NCBI GenBank assembly: GCA_000996245.1
Contig: LBYP01000001.1
Span: 81,197 to 130,435 of the forward strand
Origin: Parcubacteria group bacterium GW2011_GWA2_40_23
GTDB taxonomy: Bacteria; Patescibacteriota; Patescibacteriia; UBA11705; JABHMO01
Length of the DNA stretch: 49,239 bases
Direction of reading: 5' to 3'
In this document: piece by piece, positions 16,979 through 26,620 of the stretch
Layout: each line of letters starts with the position of its first letter
Position numbering within the stretch: the stretch's first letter is position 1
Position numbers and translations under genes: made by a program
Notes under the pieces: generated by a model
Databases searched by the model: none
Told to the model about the DNA's origin: nothing
The model's input: only the letters and a program-made list of their open reading frames with translations

Positions 16979-18329
16979 ATTCGCTTATTGGCAGTTGATA
17001 AAGATAGCTATCTTGTAAAAAGATAATAGCCGCATCATTTGAGTTAACAATAAATTTTTCAATATTAGGTATAGGAAATTCGAGTGTGAATCTTTTATCT
17101 CGATTATCTAATTCAAGCGCTGATATCTTTTTATTTTGAAGTGAGAAAAGATAATTTGCAGTGCTATGCGCCCAGTGAGCCTCGCCTAGATCATCGCTGT
17201 AGCGTGTAATATTGTTCTCGCGTAGTTCACTCTCGTCTAGTTTGATGTAGGATATTTCTTGTTTTGTAATAATTGATAAATAGTTTTTTTGATTGGCCAG
17301 TTCAACAGCTTGGACATTCTCTTTGTTGAAAATAATCCGATCTAATTCGGGATTAAAAATGAAAAGTGTGTTATATGTTTTTTCAAAAAGCAATAAGTGG
17401 TTTTGTACAAAACCATCAAAATTATAATCAGCTGATTTTAATTCAATGGCAGCTATCTTTTTGGTGTCATCAAGTTTCTGCCTAGTTAGAAATTTAGTGC
17501 CATTGATATTTTCAATTAAATAAATTTCATTGTTTTTGACTAAAAAGTCATTGAAGTTTTCATTTTTGGCGTTTGTGTGTATTTTAGTGTTTGTTTGGGC
17601 TAAAACATTCAATTCGTATATTATATTTTTATCCTGCCAATAAAGAATATTACTATCATCTTCGTTCCATTTTAAGTTAGTTGGGTGCGTCGATATCTTA
17701 TTGATTTGTTCTTGGAGATCAATTTTTTGCTGTGGGAAGATGGTTGTGGCCACAAGGAGTTGATCGTCTATCTTGATCAAAGCTTTGGAATCATCCTCGG
17801 CCCAAAGAACAGAAAGATCCTTCCAACTTTTATCGTTGTTAAAAATTAGTTTTTGACGAAAATTATTTAGATTAAGAAGGTATAAGAAATCTTGTTCAAA
17901 TTCTTGAGTTTCAAATAAAGCATAGCTGCCTCCGGGGGAGAAGGAAAGGAATGAAATTTTATTGTCACTGATTTTTTCGGATTGGCTTTGTGGAAAAAGT
18001 AAAACATCTTCAATAAAGGTGGTTTCTTGCGGTCGAATATCAAGTTTTTTTTGCCACGGGTAATAGCCCGCCTTGTTTATCTTGATTTCATATTCATCGG
18101 GTAAAACATTATTTTCGCGGATAGGAGTAGTTGCTGTCAGTACTTTGCTGTTTAATGAAACCTGAGCACTCTTTGGGGTGGTTTTTATAATTAAAGTACC
18201 GGTTCTTTGGACCTGAGCTTTTTTGAAATTATAACGGAAGCCGGCTGTGTAAAAGATTAGTAGCGGGGCGGTAATGAAAAATGCTATAATAAACGCAAGG
18301 GCGATAGCACGACGAATATTGATATTCAT
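16977..18329 (-). CDS. PEGA-domain membrane-anchored protein with propeller-like body
   Basis: A 450-residue protein. One N-terminal transmembrane helix (about residues 9-30), then a PEGA-type domain (about 40-110: TGTLIIKTTPKSAQVSLNSK, then the NNVLPDEYEIKINKAGYYPWQ region), then about 330 residues of repeated beta-rich segments with many Leu/Tyr/Phe that look like a beta-propeller. PEGA domains usually sit on surface proteins and may bind envelope glycans. The stop lies inside the palindromic terminator, convergent with the 16038 gene. It is read divergently from the 18458 cluster. No enzymatic motif is seen. Confidence 0.85.
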   Translation of the reverse strand: MNINIRRAIALAFIIAFFITAPLLIFYTAGFRYNFKKAQVQRTGTLIIKTTPKSAQVSLNSKVLTATTPIRENNVLPDEYEIKINKAGYYPWQKKLDIRPQETTFIEDVLLFPQSQSEKISDNKISFLSFSPGGSYALFETQEFEQDFLYLLNLNNFRQKLIFNNDKSWKDLSVLWAEDDSKALIKIDDQLLVATTIFPQQKIDLQEQINKISTHPTNLKWNEDDSNILYWQDKNIIYELNVLAQTNTKIHTNAKNENFNDFLVKNNEIYLIENINGTKFLTRQKLDDTKKIAAIELKSADYNFDGFVQNHLLLFEKTYNTLFIFNPELDRIIFNKENVQAVELANQKNYLSIITKQEISYIKLDESELRENNITRYSDDLGEAHWAHSTANYLFSLQNKKISALELDNRDKRFTLEFPIPNIEKFIVNSNDAAIIFLQDSYLYQLPISE

Positions 18330-18387
18330 ATAATTATATTAATAAGCCCATAATAGCTTATTTTTAGCAAAAAAACAAGAGATAAAT

Positions 18388-18415
18388 TTGACAAAATTAG
18401 AAAAAGTGCTATAAT
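18388..18415 (+). promoter_or_regulatory. Consensus sigma70 promoter for the 18458 cluster
   Basis: A perfect TTGACA (18388-18393), a 16-base spacer and a perfect TATAAT (18410-18415). Its strength suggests that the small protein downstream is abundant. Confidence 0.88.
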
Positions 18416-18457
18416 AAATTAGTTAAATATAACAAATATACTTAATCAAAAAAAAGT

Positions 18458-18763
18458 ATGGCTACTTCACAAAATTTATTGGAAGAAAACATCATTTCGC
18501 TCTTAGGGTTGGAAAGTTTACCCAACGAAGAAAAGGCAGCAATCTTAGACAAAATGACTGAATTAATTCAAAAACGCACTATGCTTAGAGTGGTTGAAAT
18601 GCTAAGCGAAGAAGACGCTCAAACTTTAGCCAATACACCAATGGCACCGGCAGAAATGGTTGCTTTTGCAGCTGAAAAGGTAGGTAATTTCGAAAATATT
18701 TTAATGGAAGAAATATTAAAGGCAAAGCAAGAAATGTTAAATGCAGCACAACAAGTCGGATAA
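18458..18763 (+). CDS. DUF5663-like small helical protein
   Basis: A 101-residue, acidic, helical protein (LLGLESLPNEEKAAILDKM, then LIQKRTMLRVVEMLSEEDA). The pattern matches, from memory, the DUF5663 family common in Patescibacteria; function unknown. It has the best promoter of the region and begins a three-gene run with the 61-residue protein at 18798 and the giant protein at 19002. A short T-rich hairpin-like stretch after the stop (about 18763-18785) could reduce read-through, giving more of this product than of the giant one. Confidence 0.8.
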   Translation: MATSQNLLEENIISLLGLESLPNEEKAAILDKMTELIQKRTMLRVVEMLSEEDAQTLANTPMAPAEMVAFAAEKVGNFENILMEEILKAKQEMLNAAQQVG

Positions 18764-18797
18764 AGACTTGTTTTTTCTTTTTTAAAAAAATAAAAAT

Positions 18798-18983
18798 ATG
18801 GCTCAAAAGGATAAAGATCAAGATATCATCAAGAAAATGGAAGCTGCTTATGCTGATTTCACTTATTATATGGCGCAATTAGAAGCGCAGGCAAGTGACT
18901 TAGTAAAAAAGAATTTGCAGCAAATGAATACAGAAAAAATAAGTGATGTTTTAAAGAAAATTAAATCTATAAGCAAGAAGTAA
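18798..18983 (+). CDS. 61-aa helical protein
   Basis: A small, charged, fully helical protein (KKMEAAYADFTYYMAQLEAQ then ASDLVKK) with a Lys-rich end. It is located 34 bases after the DUF5663-like gene and 18 bases before the giant gene, in the same direction. It looks like a coiled-coil partner or adaptor, but no function can be assigned. Confidence 0.65.
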   Translation: MAQKDKDQDIIKKMEAAYADFTYYMAQLEAQASDLVKKNLQQMNTEKISDVLKKIKSISKK

Positions 18984-19001
18984 ATTATTAATTCAAACAA
19001 T

Positions 19002-22000
19002 ATGGCAGAAGAACCAGTAGTAAAAAACCCCGGAAAAGATGAGGTACAAAAAGAGGGTGCCCCTCGTTCAACAGAGGGCGAAGCCAAGGTATCTCCAGAC
19101 GCGAAAAGAAATGAATTGGTGGGTTTGGCCGAGGGGTCTTTGGCAAGTGTAAAACTTATTTTAAAAGCCTTAGAAGGATCTTCATTAGAAGCAGAAGCAG
19201 AAAAAATTCGAGTACAAGCAGATGCTAAGTTGGAAGAATTAAAAGCTCTCTTGGCTAAATTGTTAGCACAAAAGAAGGCGGGAGAATCTGCTGAGCTTGC
19301 GCAGGTTTTAGGTGAAGTTAAAGATGTAGGCGTGAAGGTAGAAGCAGCAGTAAAAGCTAAACCCGTGAAGAAGCCAGTAGTTGAAGCACCTGTGGAAAAA
19401 CCAGGAGAACAAAAAGAAGGCGCTGATTTTGAAAAAGCCGTTGTCGGTGCTGGAAATTGGGATGAACTTATTGCCGCTCTGGGAGGGGCTAAGGGTTTCG
19501 TTGGCAGTACTGGAAAAGATTATCCAGTTGAGCAGTTAGTGAAGGGAATTGAAATAATAAAAGCTAAGGATGGGAAGGTTTCTCCAGACAGCGCTTTAGT
19601 TATTTCATTTCCTCGAACAGCAGGTTTACGTAAAAAAGTAATTGAACTTATCAACCTAGCCAAGATACGTTTTGAGTTTGACCCTAAGGGTAGAGTTTTA
19701 CATTTTGATGCAGATGGTAAACCTGTTTTGGTAGAGCCCGGGGTCATGGATAATCCAGCAGGAGTGGAACCTGTAGATCAGGCAGCAGAGCCAGCGGCTG
19801 CTTCGGCAGAAACTCCAATTGCAGCGAAGCCAGTAGAGACACCAGTGGCAGCTAAGGCAGTCGAAGTACCAGCAGCTGTAGCTCTAGAATTACCTCCAAC
19901 ACCTCCAGGTCAAGAAGGTGGTGAAAAACATGCTCGTTTAAAAGAATTGGGTGATGATTATGCTTTGAAAGAATCCATTGCCAGAAAAAAGTGGGGTGGC
20001 ATGACAGGTTTAATACGTCACGCATTTAATAGAAAAGGATATCAAGAAGCGGTTGATGCCCGAGAAGCATCTCTTAAAGCCTATCAAGAAGAAAGAGCTG
20101 AACAAGTTGGCCATTCGGTTCAAGAAATGTGCAAAGAGCAAATCGCCCTTGCGGATAGAATGGCAGAAAGAATGAGTGAACAAAAGAGAATTCTTGTTTT
20201 AAGTAATCTTTACGATTCATATAAGAAATTAGGTGATATTAAGTTGAGTAATGTTAAGTTTGGAGAAGACTCCATGTTTAAGGGACTGAATAAAATTACA
20301 CAAAGTAAATTTGGTAAGTTACTCAATGCTCGCATGGCTATTAGTTTAGGTCTTTGTGGGGTTGGTGTCGCCCTCGGTGGCGTTGCTGCTCCAATTAGTT
20401 TCTTGGCTACTCGTCGAATTGTTGGGGGATCAATGCTTGCTTTTGGTAAATATGATTCCCTCACCAAGGGAGCAGAAATTTTTGAACCAGATATAAAATT
20501 ATCTCCAGAAAATCAAGCAGAATTAAATGCCTTTTCAAGTGAGCAAAAACTTGGAGGTGTGCGTCGTGGTCTTAACAAGATTCTAGGTACTGGGGATAAA
20601 GATAAACTGTTTAAAGAGAAAAAACTGGAATTGTGTGCTAAAGAAGCATCTAAATTGAGTGAGGCTGAATTAGAAAAAGCCATTAATTATTTTGAAGGTA
20701 ATAATGTATTCTTTGGTAAGAAACCATCAGAAAATAAATCCTACATAGCTTTAATGACAGAAAAAGCACGTCGTGGTCAAGCTATTTTGGATGAAGTTGA
20801 TGGTGATATTAATAAAGAGAAGGGAGGGGCTCAAGCTAAATTTGATACAGCACTTGAGGCCAAGAAACAAGAAATGATGCAACCAAGGATTAATGAAGTT
20901 ATCGATTACATTAAGAATTGGTACATAGTTGATGCTAAGCTATTTGAAGACCTGCAAAAGGTTGTTGTTCCTCCTGGAACAACAGAAGAACAGTTAGCAG
21001 CAAAAAAGCTTACTCCTGAGTATAAGGCATGGGAGACTGAGACAGAGAGAGGAAAGGCGATGATGGCTAGTCTGCCAGATGAAGTTCAGGTGGCTTTGGC
21101 AGCCGCTCAAGGTGATAAGTTAGGACGAAAAGACGGAATGAGGTCTTTGTTGGATCTTAAAACAGCCGATGAGTTATATAAAGAAAAAGCTGAAGATATT
21201 GATCCTAGTAAGGTTGCTGATGCAGATTGGCAACTTAATGCTGGTGTAGAAAAACAAATCCGCGATATTTTAGGCAAGGATCCTAAATTTAACGAAGAAG
21301 CTAACGATGCATTTCGTGCAGAAATCGGTTTCTTATCACAAACAATGGCGGATTTTGAAAGAAATAGAGAACGAAGAAAAGATGCTGTTTTGGGCTTTTT
21401 GGATGCAGAATTAAAGAACCATGATAAACAAGTTGATGAGCGAATAGTCGTGGCCGTCAAACGTGATCTATACAGAAAATTAGCGGCCTTGGCGGCGGGT
21501 GTCTTTGTTGCTTCAGGTGCCTTTGGTAAGTTACTTAGTGGAGGTTATCATGTTATGGCTGGTGGCGAAGGTGCTGGAGCTGGTGCAGCTATTCTTGAAC
21601 AAAAGGGTGGTGGCGGCGGCACTGGTGCGGCTGTTCTTGAAAACAAGGGCGGGGCCACAGGTGTTTGGGGCGGTGGTGAAACAGTAGAAGATACGGGTGT
21701 CTGGCCAGGCTTGGAAGATAGACAATCTACTTGGGACTCATCACTTCAGGAGAATGATCCAGGTAAACTTGATTATTGCAATCCAGATGATTATCCGAAG
21801 GTCGAAGAAACAATGGCAACCCCAGAAGCGCCAATTGCTGAAGGTATGTATGGTCAAGGTGATGGTGTTATAAATGTTGCCAGAACTTTGATTAAGTCAG
21901 GTGTTGATCCAAAATTATTTGAAGGCATGAATGATACTCAAATGCAAAAGTGGGTGTTAGATCAGTTGCAAGACTATAACCTTCCAAATGGCAAGAAGGC

Positions 22001-22793
22001 AGTTGTTGATCTTGGTAATGGTCTATTCCATTATAACTTTATGCCACACCCAGGTGGTATGGTGAAGTTTCTTGTCGATGAGAATGGTCATGCTAAAGGT
22101 CTTGATTTATGTTTAGGTGATAAAGTTAATACGCTTAAAAATGGAGTTGATATTGCTACTAAGGGTTTAGTTGATCAAGCAGCACAAGCAGGTGAAAGAG
22201 TCGGAGATGCTGGTCAAAATGCGCCTGATTATAGTATAAATTCTCCTGGTCATGGCATGACGGCTAATGCAGGATTGGAAGCCTTACCTACAGATGATGA
22301 AGATTTAAAAAATCTAAATAAATTGCAGGCTGGTGTTTACAATGCCACACATAATATTGCACATCCAACTGATGTGCCAGATAATACTCCAAACATTGCT
22401 CCACAAGATGCTTCTGGTGGAGATGAAATCCCTTCAGACGCAGATGCTGATTCGGACGTTGATGGGGGGCATGATTCAGCACCTTCAGCTCGTGATGCCA
22501 TTGATGCTCATGCTGACGCTGGTTTGGGTGAGATGAAGAGCGCTACGGATGCAGCAGCCAAATTTATGAACGAGAATTTATCGGCTCAGGCACGTATTGA
22601 TGCTCTTCGAGGTGTTATAAGACCAGGAGAAAGACTTGATATTGGGGGGCAATCATTTCAATTAGCAAAAGATGGACGTCTTCTAGTTGAACATGCGGGG
22701 AAAATGTATTTTGTAGATGAACAAAATATTGGTCCAATATCAAAGGAGATGCGTCTTCTCAATGAAGTTTTAAATCCTGATGACGCTCCATGA
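19002..22793 (+). CDS. Giant low-complexity membrane-associated protein, ends at in-frame TGA
   Basis: A 1,263-residue protein with no family I can name. The N-terminal 300 residues are rich in Ala, Lys, Glu, Pro and Val with repeated VAAKPVE-like segments. A helical region follows, with a hydrophobic stretch at about 445-475 (MAISLGLCGVGVALGGVAAP), a long charged coiled-coil part (about 510-820), a second hydrophobic helix (about 826-845), a Gly-rich duplicated motif (GAAILEQKGG / GAAVLENKGG), and a globular part ending VDEQNIGPISKEM. The frame stops at TGA 22791-22793, but the same frame stays open for another 215 codons (next entry). The composition suggests a surface or cell-shape protein. 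Confidence 0.8.
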   Translation: MAEEPVVKNPGKDEVQKEGAPRSTEGEAKVSPDAKRNELVGLAEGSLASVKLILKALEGSSLEAEAEKIRVQADAKLEELKALLAKLLAQKKAGESAELAQVLGEVKDVGVKVEAAVKAKPVKKPVVEAPVEKPGEQKEGADFEKAVVGAGNWDELIAALGGAKGFVGSTGKDYPVEQLVKGIEIIKAKDGKVSPDSALVISFPRTAGLRKKVIELINLAKIRFEFDPKGRVLHFDADGKPVLVEPGVMDNPAGVEPVDQAAEPAAASAETPIAAKPVETPVAAKAVEVPAAVALELPPTPPGQEGGEKHARLKELGDDYALKESIARKKWGGMTGLIRHAFNRKGYQEAVDAREASLKAYQEERAEQVGHSVQEMCKEQIALADRMAERMSEQKRILVLSNLYDSYKKLGDIKLSNVKFGEDSMFKGLNKITQSKFGKLLNARMAISLGLCGVGVALGGVAAPISFLATRRIVGGSMLAFGKYDSLTKGAEIFEPDIKLSPENQAELNAFSSEQKLGGVRRGLNKILGTGDKDKLFKEKKLELCAKEASKLSEAELEKAINYFEGNNVFFGKKPSENKSYIALMTEKARRGQAILDEVDGDINKEKGGAQAKFDTALEAKKQEMMQPRINEVIDYIKNWYIVDAKLFEDLQKVVVPPGTTEEQLAAKKLTPEYKAWETETERGKAMMASLPDEVQVALAAAQGDKLGRKDGMRSLLDLKTADELYKEKAEDIDPSKVADADWQLNAGVEKQIRDILGKDPKFNEEANDAFRAEIGFLSQTMADFERNRERRKDAVLGFLDAELKNHDKQVDERIVVAVKRDLYRKLAALAAGVFVASGAFGKLLSGGYHVMAGGEGAGAGAAILEQKGGGGGTGAAVLENKGGATGVWGGGETVEDTGVWPGLEDRQSTWDSSLQENDPGKLDYCNPDDYPKVEETMATPEAPIAEGMYGQGDGVINVARTLIKSGVDPKLFEGMNDTQMQKWVLDQLQDYNLPNGKKAVVDLGNGLFHYNFMPHPGGMVKFLVDENGHAKGLDLCLGDKVNTLKNGVDIATKGLVDQAAQAGERVGDAGQNAPDYSINSPGHGMTANAGLEALPTDDEDLKNLNKLQAGVYNATHNIAHPTDVPDNTPNIAPQDASGGDEIPSDADADSDVDGGHDSAPSARDAIDAHADAGLGEMKSATDAAAKFMNENLSAQARIDALRGVIRPGERLDIGGQSFQLAKDGRLLVEHAGKMYFVDEQNIGPISKEMRLLNEVLNPDDAP

Positions 22794-22805
22794 AAACCAG
22801 CGGCT

Positions 22806-23438
22806 GTGCCCACAGAAATAGGGGCTGACGCTGGATCTCAAGGGACTCCAACACGAACTGGAGCCTCGTTTGAGAATACTCCAGACGAACCAGCCGACGT
22901 TGAGCCAGAAGCGCCAACGCCGCCGGAGGTTCCTCAACATCGCTCGGGTATTGGACTTGGAGTTCATATCATTCCTGATGATACGATGAATGAAGAGGCT
23001 CGTCGATATGCACGCCGAGGAGCACGCCATGCTACAAAGTATGCGTTTGGCGGCCGTGGTGGTAATCGGCTGAGAATCCCAATGCCATATTCTCAAGGTG
23101 GGGTTGAAACGCGCGAGCTTGGTGGCAAAACTATGTATGTAGTTAAAGGCGCGGCTCGCGAAGCCTGGGAAAGAGGTGGCGGCGGAGCTACTGTTGAGGC
23201 TGGCTATTTGCCAAAGGATCATTTGCGTATTATGCGAGATCATTTGGGCCATGCACCAACGGGTCTAGATAGGCGCGATATGACCGAGCAGTTGCGCCAG
23301 ATTTCTATGCAACATACTGAGGCAGATCAATTAGAAGCTGCTGGTCGAGTGCGGGAAGCTAACCGGCTTCGTCGAGCGACTAAGCATCTTATTGATAATG
23401 TTAACACCACTTATGGTCATGTTTATACTGAATTATAG
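22806..23438 (+). CDS. In-frame continuation of the giant protein after TGA
   Basis: This frame is the same as that of the upstream gene, and the codons from 22794 are open right after its TGA. The first possible start is GTG 22806, with no Shine-Dalgarno. The Pro/Ala/Glu-rich sequence on both sides of the TGA (PDDAP before; KPAAVPTEIG after) reads as one continuous linker, then a basic domain of about 150 residues (ARRYARRGARHATKYAFGGR and HLRIMRDHLGHAPTGLDRRD). It is therefore probably the C-terminal domain of the giant protein, cut off by a nonsense mutation or sequencing error, or reached by read-through. A separate gene is possible but less likely. It ends before a strong terminator. Confidence 0.65.
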   Translation: MPTEIGADAGSQGTPTRTGASFENTPDEPADVEPEAPTPPEVPQHRSGIGLGVHIIPDDTMNEEARRYARRGARHATKYAFGGRGGNRLRIPMPYSQGGVETRELGGKTMYVVKGAAREAWERGGGGATVEAGYLPKDHLRIMRDHLGHAPTGLDRRDMTEQLRQISMQHTEADQLEAAGRVREANRLRRATKHLIDNVNTTYGHVYTEL

Positions 23439-23450
23439 GTTAAATACTAT

Positions 23451-23482
23451 GAAAGAAGGGCTTTTTGCCCTTCTTTCTTTTT
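23451..23482 (+). terminator. Terminator of the giant-protein cluster
   Basis: An 11-bp perfect stem, GAAAGAAGGGC / GCCCTTCTTTC, with a TTTTT loop and a T-run. Confidence 0.92.
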
Positions 23483-23510
23483 GGTAAAGTGTATGCTAAA
23501 ATTGAGCTGT

Positions 23511-23618
23511 AAATGGTTACGAATAGCTTCATAAAGATGATGTTACGAATCATTACATATACTCAAAGTTCAGTAGTAATTCGTAACATCCTAATAAAAA
23601 ATGTATTATTCGTAACAA
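23511..23618. repeat. Cluster of four ATTCGTAA/TTACGAAT repeats (R3) before murA
   Basis: Two TTACGAAT and two ATTCGTAA copies in opposite orientations fill the gap before murA and can pair with each other. Further TTACGAAT copies occur inside the first codons of the S41 protease gene (24895, 24958). Confidence 0.75.
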
Positions 23619-23625
23619 CAATAAT

Positions 23626-24879
23626 ATGCAAAAGTTTATAATTGAAGGCGGCCATGAATTGAAAGGTGAAGTTGCTGTTGGCGGCGCTAAAAACGCGGCT
23701 CTTAAGTTTGTGGTAGCATCCATGCTTTCTAGCGAACCGGCGACTTTTACCAACGTCCCAGATATTGAAGAGGTTAATAGACTTTTAGAATTATGTACAT
23801 TTGTGGGTAGCGAAGTTTCACGTGATGATGGTCAAGTGAAAATCCAAACAAAAGAAATTACTAATATCAAACTTGATCCTGAGTTGGTCAAAAAGATTCG
23901 TGTTTCAGTTTTATTATTGGCACCAATACTTGCTCGCAAAGGCGAAGTGCATATGCCGCATCCAGGTGGTTGTGCTATTGGTCAACGTCCCATTGATTTA
24001 TTTATTCAAGGTTTTGAAAAATTTGGTGTTAAGGTTACCGAAAATGCAGAAGGTTATCATTTTAAAACAGATAAATTGCGCGGCATGAAATTTGTTTTTC
24101 CGTTGGTTTCTGTTACTGTCACTGAGACATTAATGATGGCGGCTACTTTAGCCGAAGGAAAGACTATTTTAAAAAACGCTGCTTGCGAACCAGAAATTCC
24201 AGCTTTGGCTGAGTATCTAAATAGTTGTGGAGCTAAGATAAGTGGCGCTGGTACAAATACCATCGAAATTGAGGGCGTAGCCGCACTTTCTGGTGGCGTA
24301 GCCAAGATTATGCCTGACCGCGTTGAGGCTGGTAGTTTCGCAATTTTAGGCGCTCTATGTGGTAATCCTATTAGAGTGACAAACTGCAATCCAGAGCATT
24401 TAGAGGCACTTTGGACTATGTTCGACCGCATGGGCGTAGATTACAAATTAGGGCCAGATTGGGTTGAAGTCAGAAAAACAGACAATCTTAAAGCAGTTGA
24501 TGTAGTCACGCACGAATATCCTGGTTTTATCACCGACTTACAGCAACCCTTCACTGTTTTGTTAACACAGTCTAAGGGGATGTGCATGGTACACGAAACT
24601 ATTTGGGAAGGTCGTTTATTTTATACAGACAAATTAAAACAAATGGGCGCTCAAATTATAATGTGTGACCCCCATCGTGTCATTGTTAATGGACCAAGTA
24701 AACTTTATGGACGAAAACTCGAAAGTCCAGATCTCCGCGCTGGGTTTGCACTCGTCTTGGCCGGTTTAGTCGCAGAAGGCACCACGACCATCGAAAATAT
24801 TTATCAAATAGATCGTGGTTACGAACATATAGAAGAACGTTTACAAAAATTAGGCGCTAAAATTAAAAGAGAAGAATAA
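23626..24879 (+). CDS. murA: UDP-N-acetylglucosamine 1-carboxyvinyltransferase
   Basis: The first committed step of peptidoglycan synthesis: transfer of enolpyruvate from PEP to UDP-GlcNAc. GGAKNAALK (19-27) holds the catalytic Lys/Asn pair. The PEP-binding cysteine is C116 in PGGCAIGQRP, so it is predicted to be fosfomycin-sensitive. The C-terminal motif DLRAGFALVLAGLVAEGTT is typical. The length of 417 is normal. It precedes the S41 protease by two bases and probably forms an operon with it and rplI. Confidence 0.97.
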   Translation: MQKFIIEGGHELKGEVAVGGAKNAALKFVVASMLSSEPATFTNVPDIEEVNRLLELCTFVGSEVSRDDGQVKIQTKEITNIKLDPELVKKIRVSVLLLAPILARKGEVHMPHPGGCAIGQRPIDLFIQGFEKFGVKVTENAEGYHFKTDKLRGMKFVFPLVSVTVTETLMMAATLAEGKTILKNAACEPEIPALAEYLNSCGAKISGAGTNTIEIEGVAALSGGVAKIMPDRVEAGSFAILGALCGNPIRVTNCNPEHLEALWTMFDRMGVDYKLGPDWVEVRKTDNLKAVDVVTHEYPGFITDLQQPFTVLLTQSKGMCMVHETIWEGRLFYTDKLKQMGAQIIMCDPHRVIVNGPSKLYGRKLESPDLRAGFALVLAGLVAEGTTTIENIYQIDRGYEHIEERLQKLGAKIKREE

Positions 24880-24881
24880 TT

Positions 24882-26150
24882 ATGGAAAATCAAATTACGA
24901 ATCAAACCCAGAACCACTCATTACATTCGGATTCTGGGCAAGCAAAAAAATGGAAGTTACGAATTATCGTTGGGGTTATTGTGATAATTCTATTAGGAAT
25001 TTTTTTCGCAGGTGGTTATGTTTTAGGTAAAGTAACTGATGGTAAAATAACTTTTAAAGGAGATATTGAACTATATAAGCCAACAAAGTTATCAAATCTT
25101 TTTGAGAGTAAATTATTAGAACAAGTGTGGACAATTATTCAAACAGATTTTGTGGATAAAGATAAAATTGATGAAAAGAAATTATTTTATGGTGCCATTG
25201 CCGGTTTTGTTTCTGGCTTGGAAGATCAACATACTGTTTTTTTAGACCCTGAAACAACAGCCGAATTTGAAGATGCTATTTCTGGCGCATTTGAGGGAAT
25301 CGGTGCAGAGATTGCCATTAAAGATGGTTTGCTCACGATTGTTTCTCCTCTTCAAGGTTCACCATCTGAGCGTGCGGGTTTGCTACCAGGCGATATAGTT
25401 TTTAAGGTTGATGGAAAAGACATCTTTGGTTTAAGTGTAGAGAAGGCTGCTCGTCTTATTCGTGGACCAAGAGGGACAGAAGTTACGTTAACAATTGTTC
25501 GTGGCGATGAAGATCCATTAGAAATTAAAATTGTCCGTGATGTTATTACGACCAAGAGTGTTGAATGGCAATTTCGTGATGATGGTTTAGTCCATATTAA
25601 ATTAAAAGCTTTTAACGGTGATACCAGTGAGTTGATGAAGGAATTTGCCAAAGAAGTTAAAGCAAAAAATCCTAAAGGAATTATTTTGGATTTACGTAAT
25701 GATCCAGGTGGATTATTAGACACGGCGCTTGACGTTTGTTCCTATTGGATTGAAAATCAAGTCGTTTTAATTGAAAAGTTTGGCGATGGAAGGGAAACAA
25801 AGTATCAAGCTAATAATTTAGCTCCATTTAAAAATATTCCTACAGTCGTATTGATTAATCAGGGGAGTGCTTCTGGTTCTGAAATTGTGGCCGGGGCTTT
25901 GCAAGATTATGAAATTTCCAAACTGGTTGGGGAAAAGAGTTATGGCAAAGGCTCAGTTCAAACTTTAAAAAAATTGCCAGATGGGTCTTCAATTAAAGTA
26001 ACTGTAGCTAAATGGTTTACACCAAAAATGAGAACAATAAATGAGCTGGGTATAGCCCCAGACGTAGAAGTTGATTTTACTCGTGCCGATGCGGAAGCCA
26101 AAAAAGATCCTCAGCTCGATGCGGCTATTAAGGAATTACAAAAAAAATAA
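24882..26150 (+). CDS. S41 family C-terminal processing protease (CtpA-like)
   Basis: A membrane-anchored tail-specific protease of 422 residues. An N-terminal transmembrane helix (about 27-50) is followed by a PDZ domain (about 140-225: SPSERAGLLPGDIVFKVDG) and the S41 catalytic domain with the serine box NQGSASGSE and the lysine in GEKSYGKGSVQ. It acts outside the membrane on envelope proteins. Codons 4-30 contain two copies of the TTACGAAT repeat, so the poorly conserved N-terminal tail before the helix may be repeat-derived. It lies two bases after murA. Confidence 0.95.
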   Translation: MENQITNQTQNHSLHSDSGQAKKWKLRIIVGVIVIILLGIFFAGGYVLGKVTDGKITFKGDIELYKPTKLSNLFESKLLEQVWTIIQTDFVDKDKIDEKKLFYGAIAGFVSGLEDQHTVFLDPETTAEFEDAISGAFEGIGAEIAIKDGLLTIVSPLQGSPSERAGLLPGDIVFKVDGKDIFGLSVEKAARLIRGPRGTEVTLTIVRGDEDPLEIKIVRDVITTKSVEWQFRDDGLVHIKLKAFNGDTSELMKEFAKEVKAKNPKGIILDLRNDPGGLLDTALDVCSYWIENQVVLIEKFGDGRETKYQANNLAPFKNIPTVVLINQGSASGSEIVAGALQDYEISKLVGEKSYGKGSVQTLKKLPDGSSIKVTVAKWFTPKMRTINELGIAPDVEVDFTRADAEAKKDPQLDAAIKELQKK

Positions 26151-26161
26151 TTTATTAATCT

Positions 26162-26608
26162 ATGCAAGTAGTTTTTACACAGAATGTAGCGAAGATTGGG
26201 AGGAGAGGTGAGGTTAAAGAAGTTAAGCCTGGTTTTGCATCAAATTACTTGTTGCCACAGAATTTAGCAGTCGTGGCTTCAGTTGCCAATGTTAAAAAGT
26301 ATTCAGAACCAGTAACAGTTAAAGAAAAAGTTCGTGCCAGCAAAATTTCTGAACCCGCTAAGATTGCGAACAAAATTCGTTCTTTGGATTTAATCTTTAT
26401 CGAAAAGGCAGATGAAAAAGGAACCTTTTTTGCTGGCGTAACGCGCGATAAAATTGCTGAAGAGTTGAAGAAACATCAGATTATAATCAAACCTAAGCAT
26501 ATTCAACTTAGTGAACCAATAAAACATGCTGGTAATTACAAAGTTGCGGTTGAAGTTGCGGCTAATGTTGTTTCAGAGGTAAGTGTCAAAACAAAAAATT
26601 TAGAATAA
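26162..26608 (+). CDS. rplI: 50S ribosomal protein L9
   Basis: Binds 23S rRNA at the base of the L1 stalk. The N-terminal domain matches L9 closely (MQVVFTQNVAKIGRRGEVKE, then VKPGFASNYLLPQNLA). A helix connects to the C-terminal domain (148 residues in total). It is known that many CPR lineages lack L9, so its presence here may help in placing the lineage. It follows the protease gene by 11 bases. Confidence 0.96.
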   Translation: MQVVFTQNVAKIGRRGEVKEVKPGFASNYLLPQNLAVVASVANVKKYSEPVTVKEKVRASKISEPAKIANKIRSLDLIFIEKADEKGTFFAGVTRDKIAEELKKHQIIIKPKHIQLSEPIKHAGNYKVAVEVAANVVSEVSVKTKNLE

Positions 26609-26620
26609 AATAAAAGGAAT

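Noticed and set aside
19002-23438. TGA recoded as glycine (code 25), as in Gracilibacteria
   Set aside because: TGA ends several complete genes at the expected place (4842 protein, dtd, greA, methyltransferase) and no conserved gene has an internal TGA.
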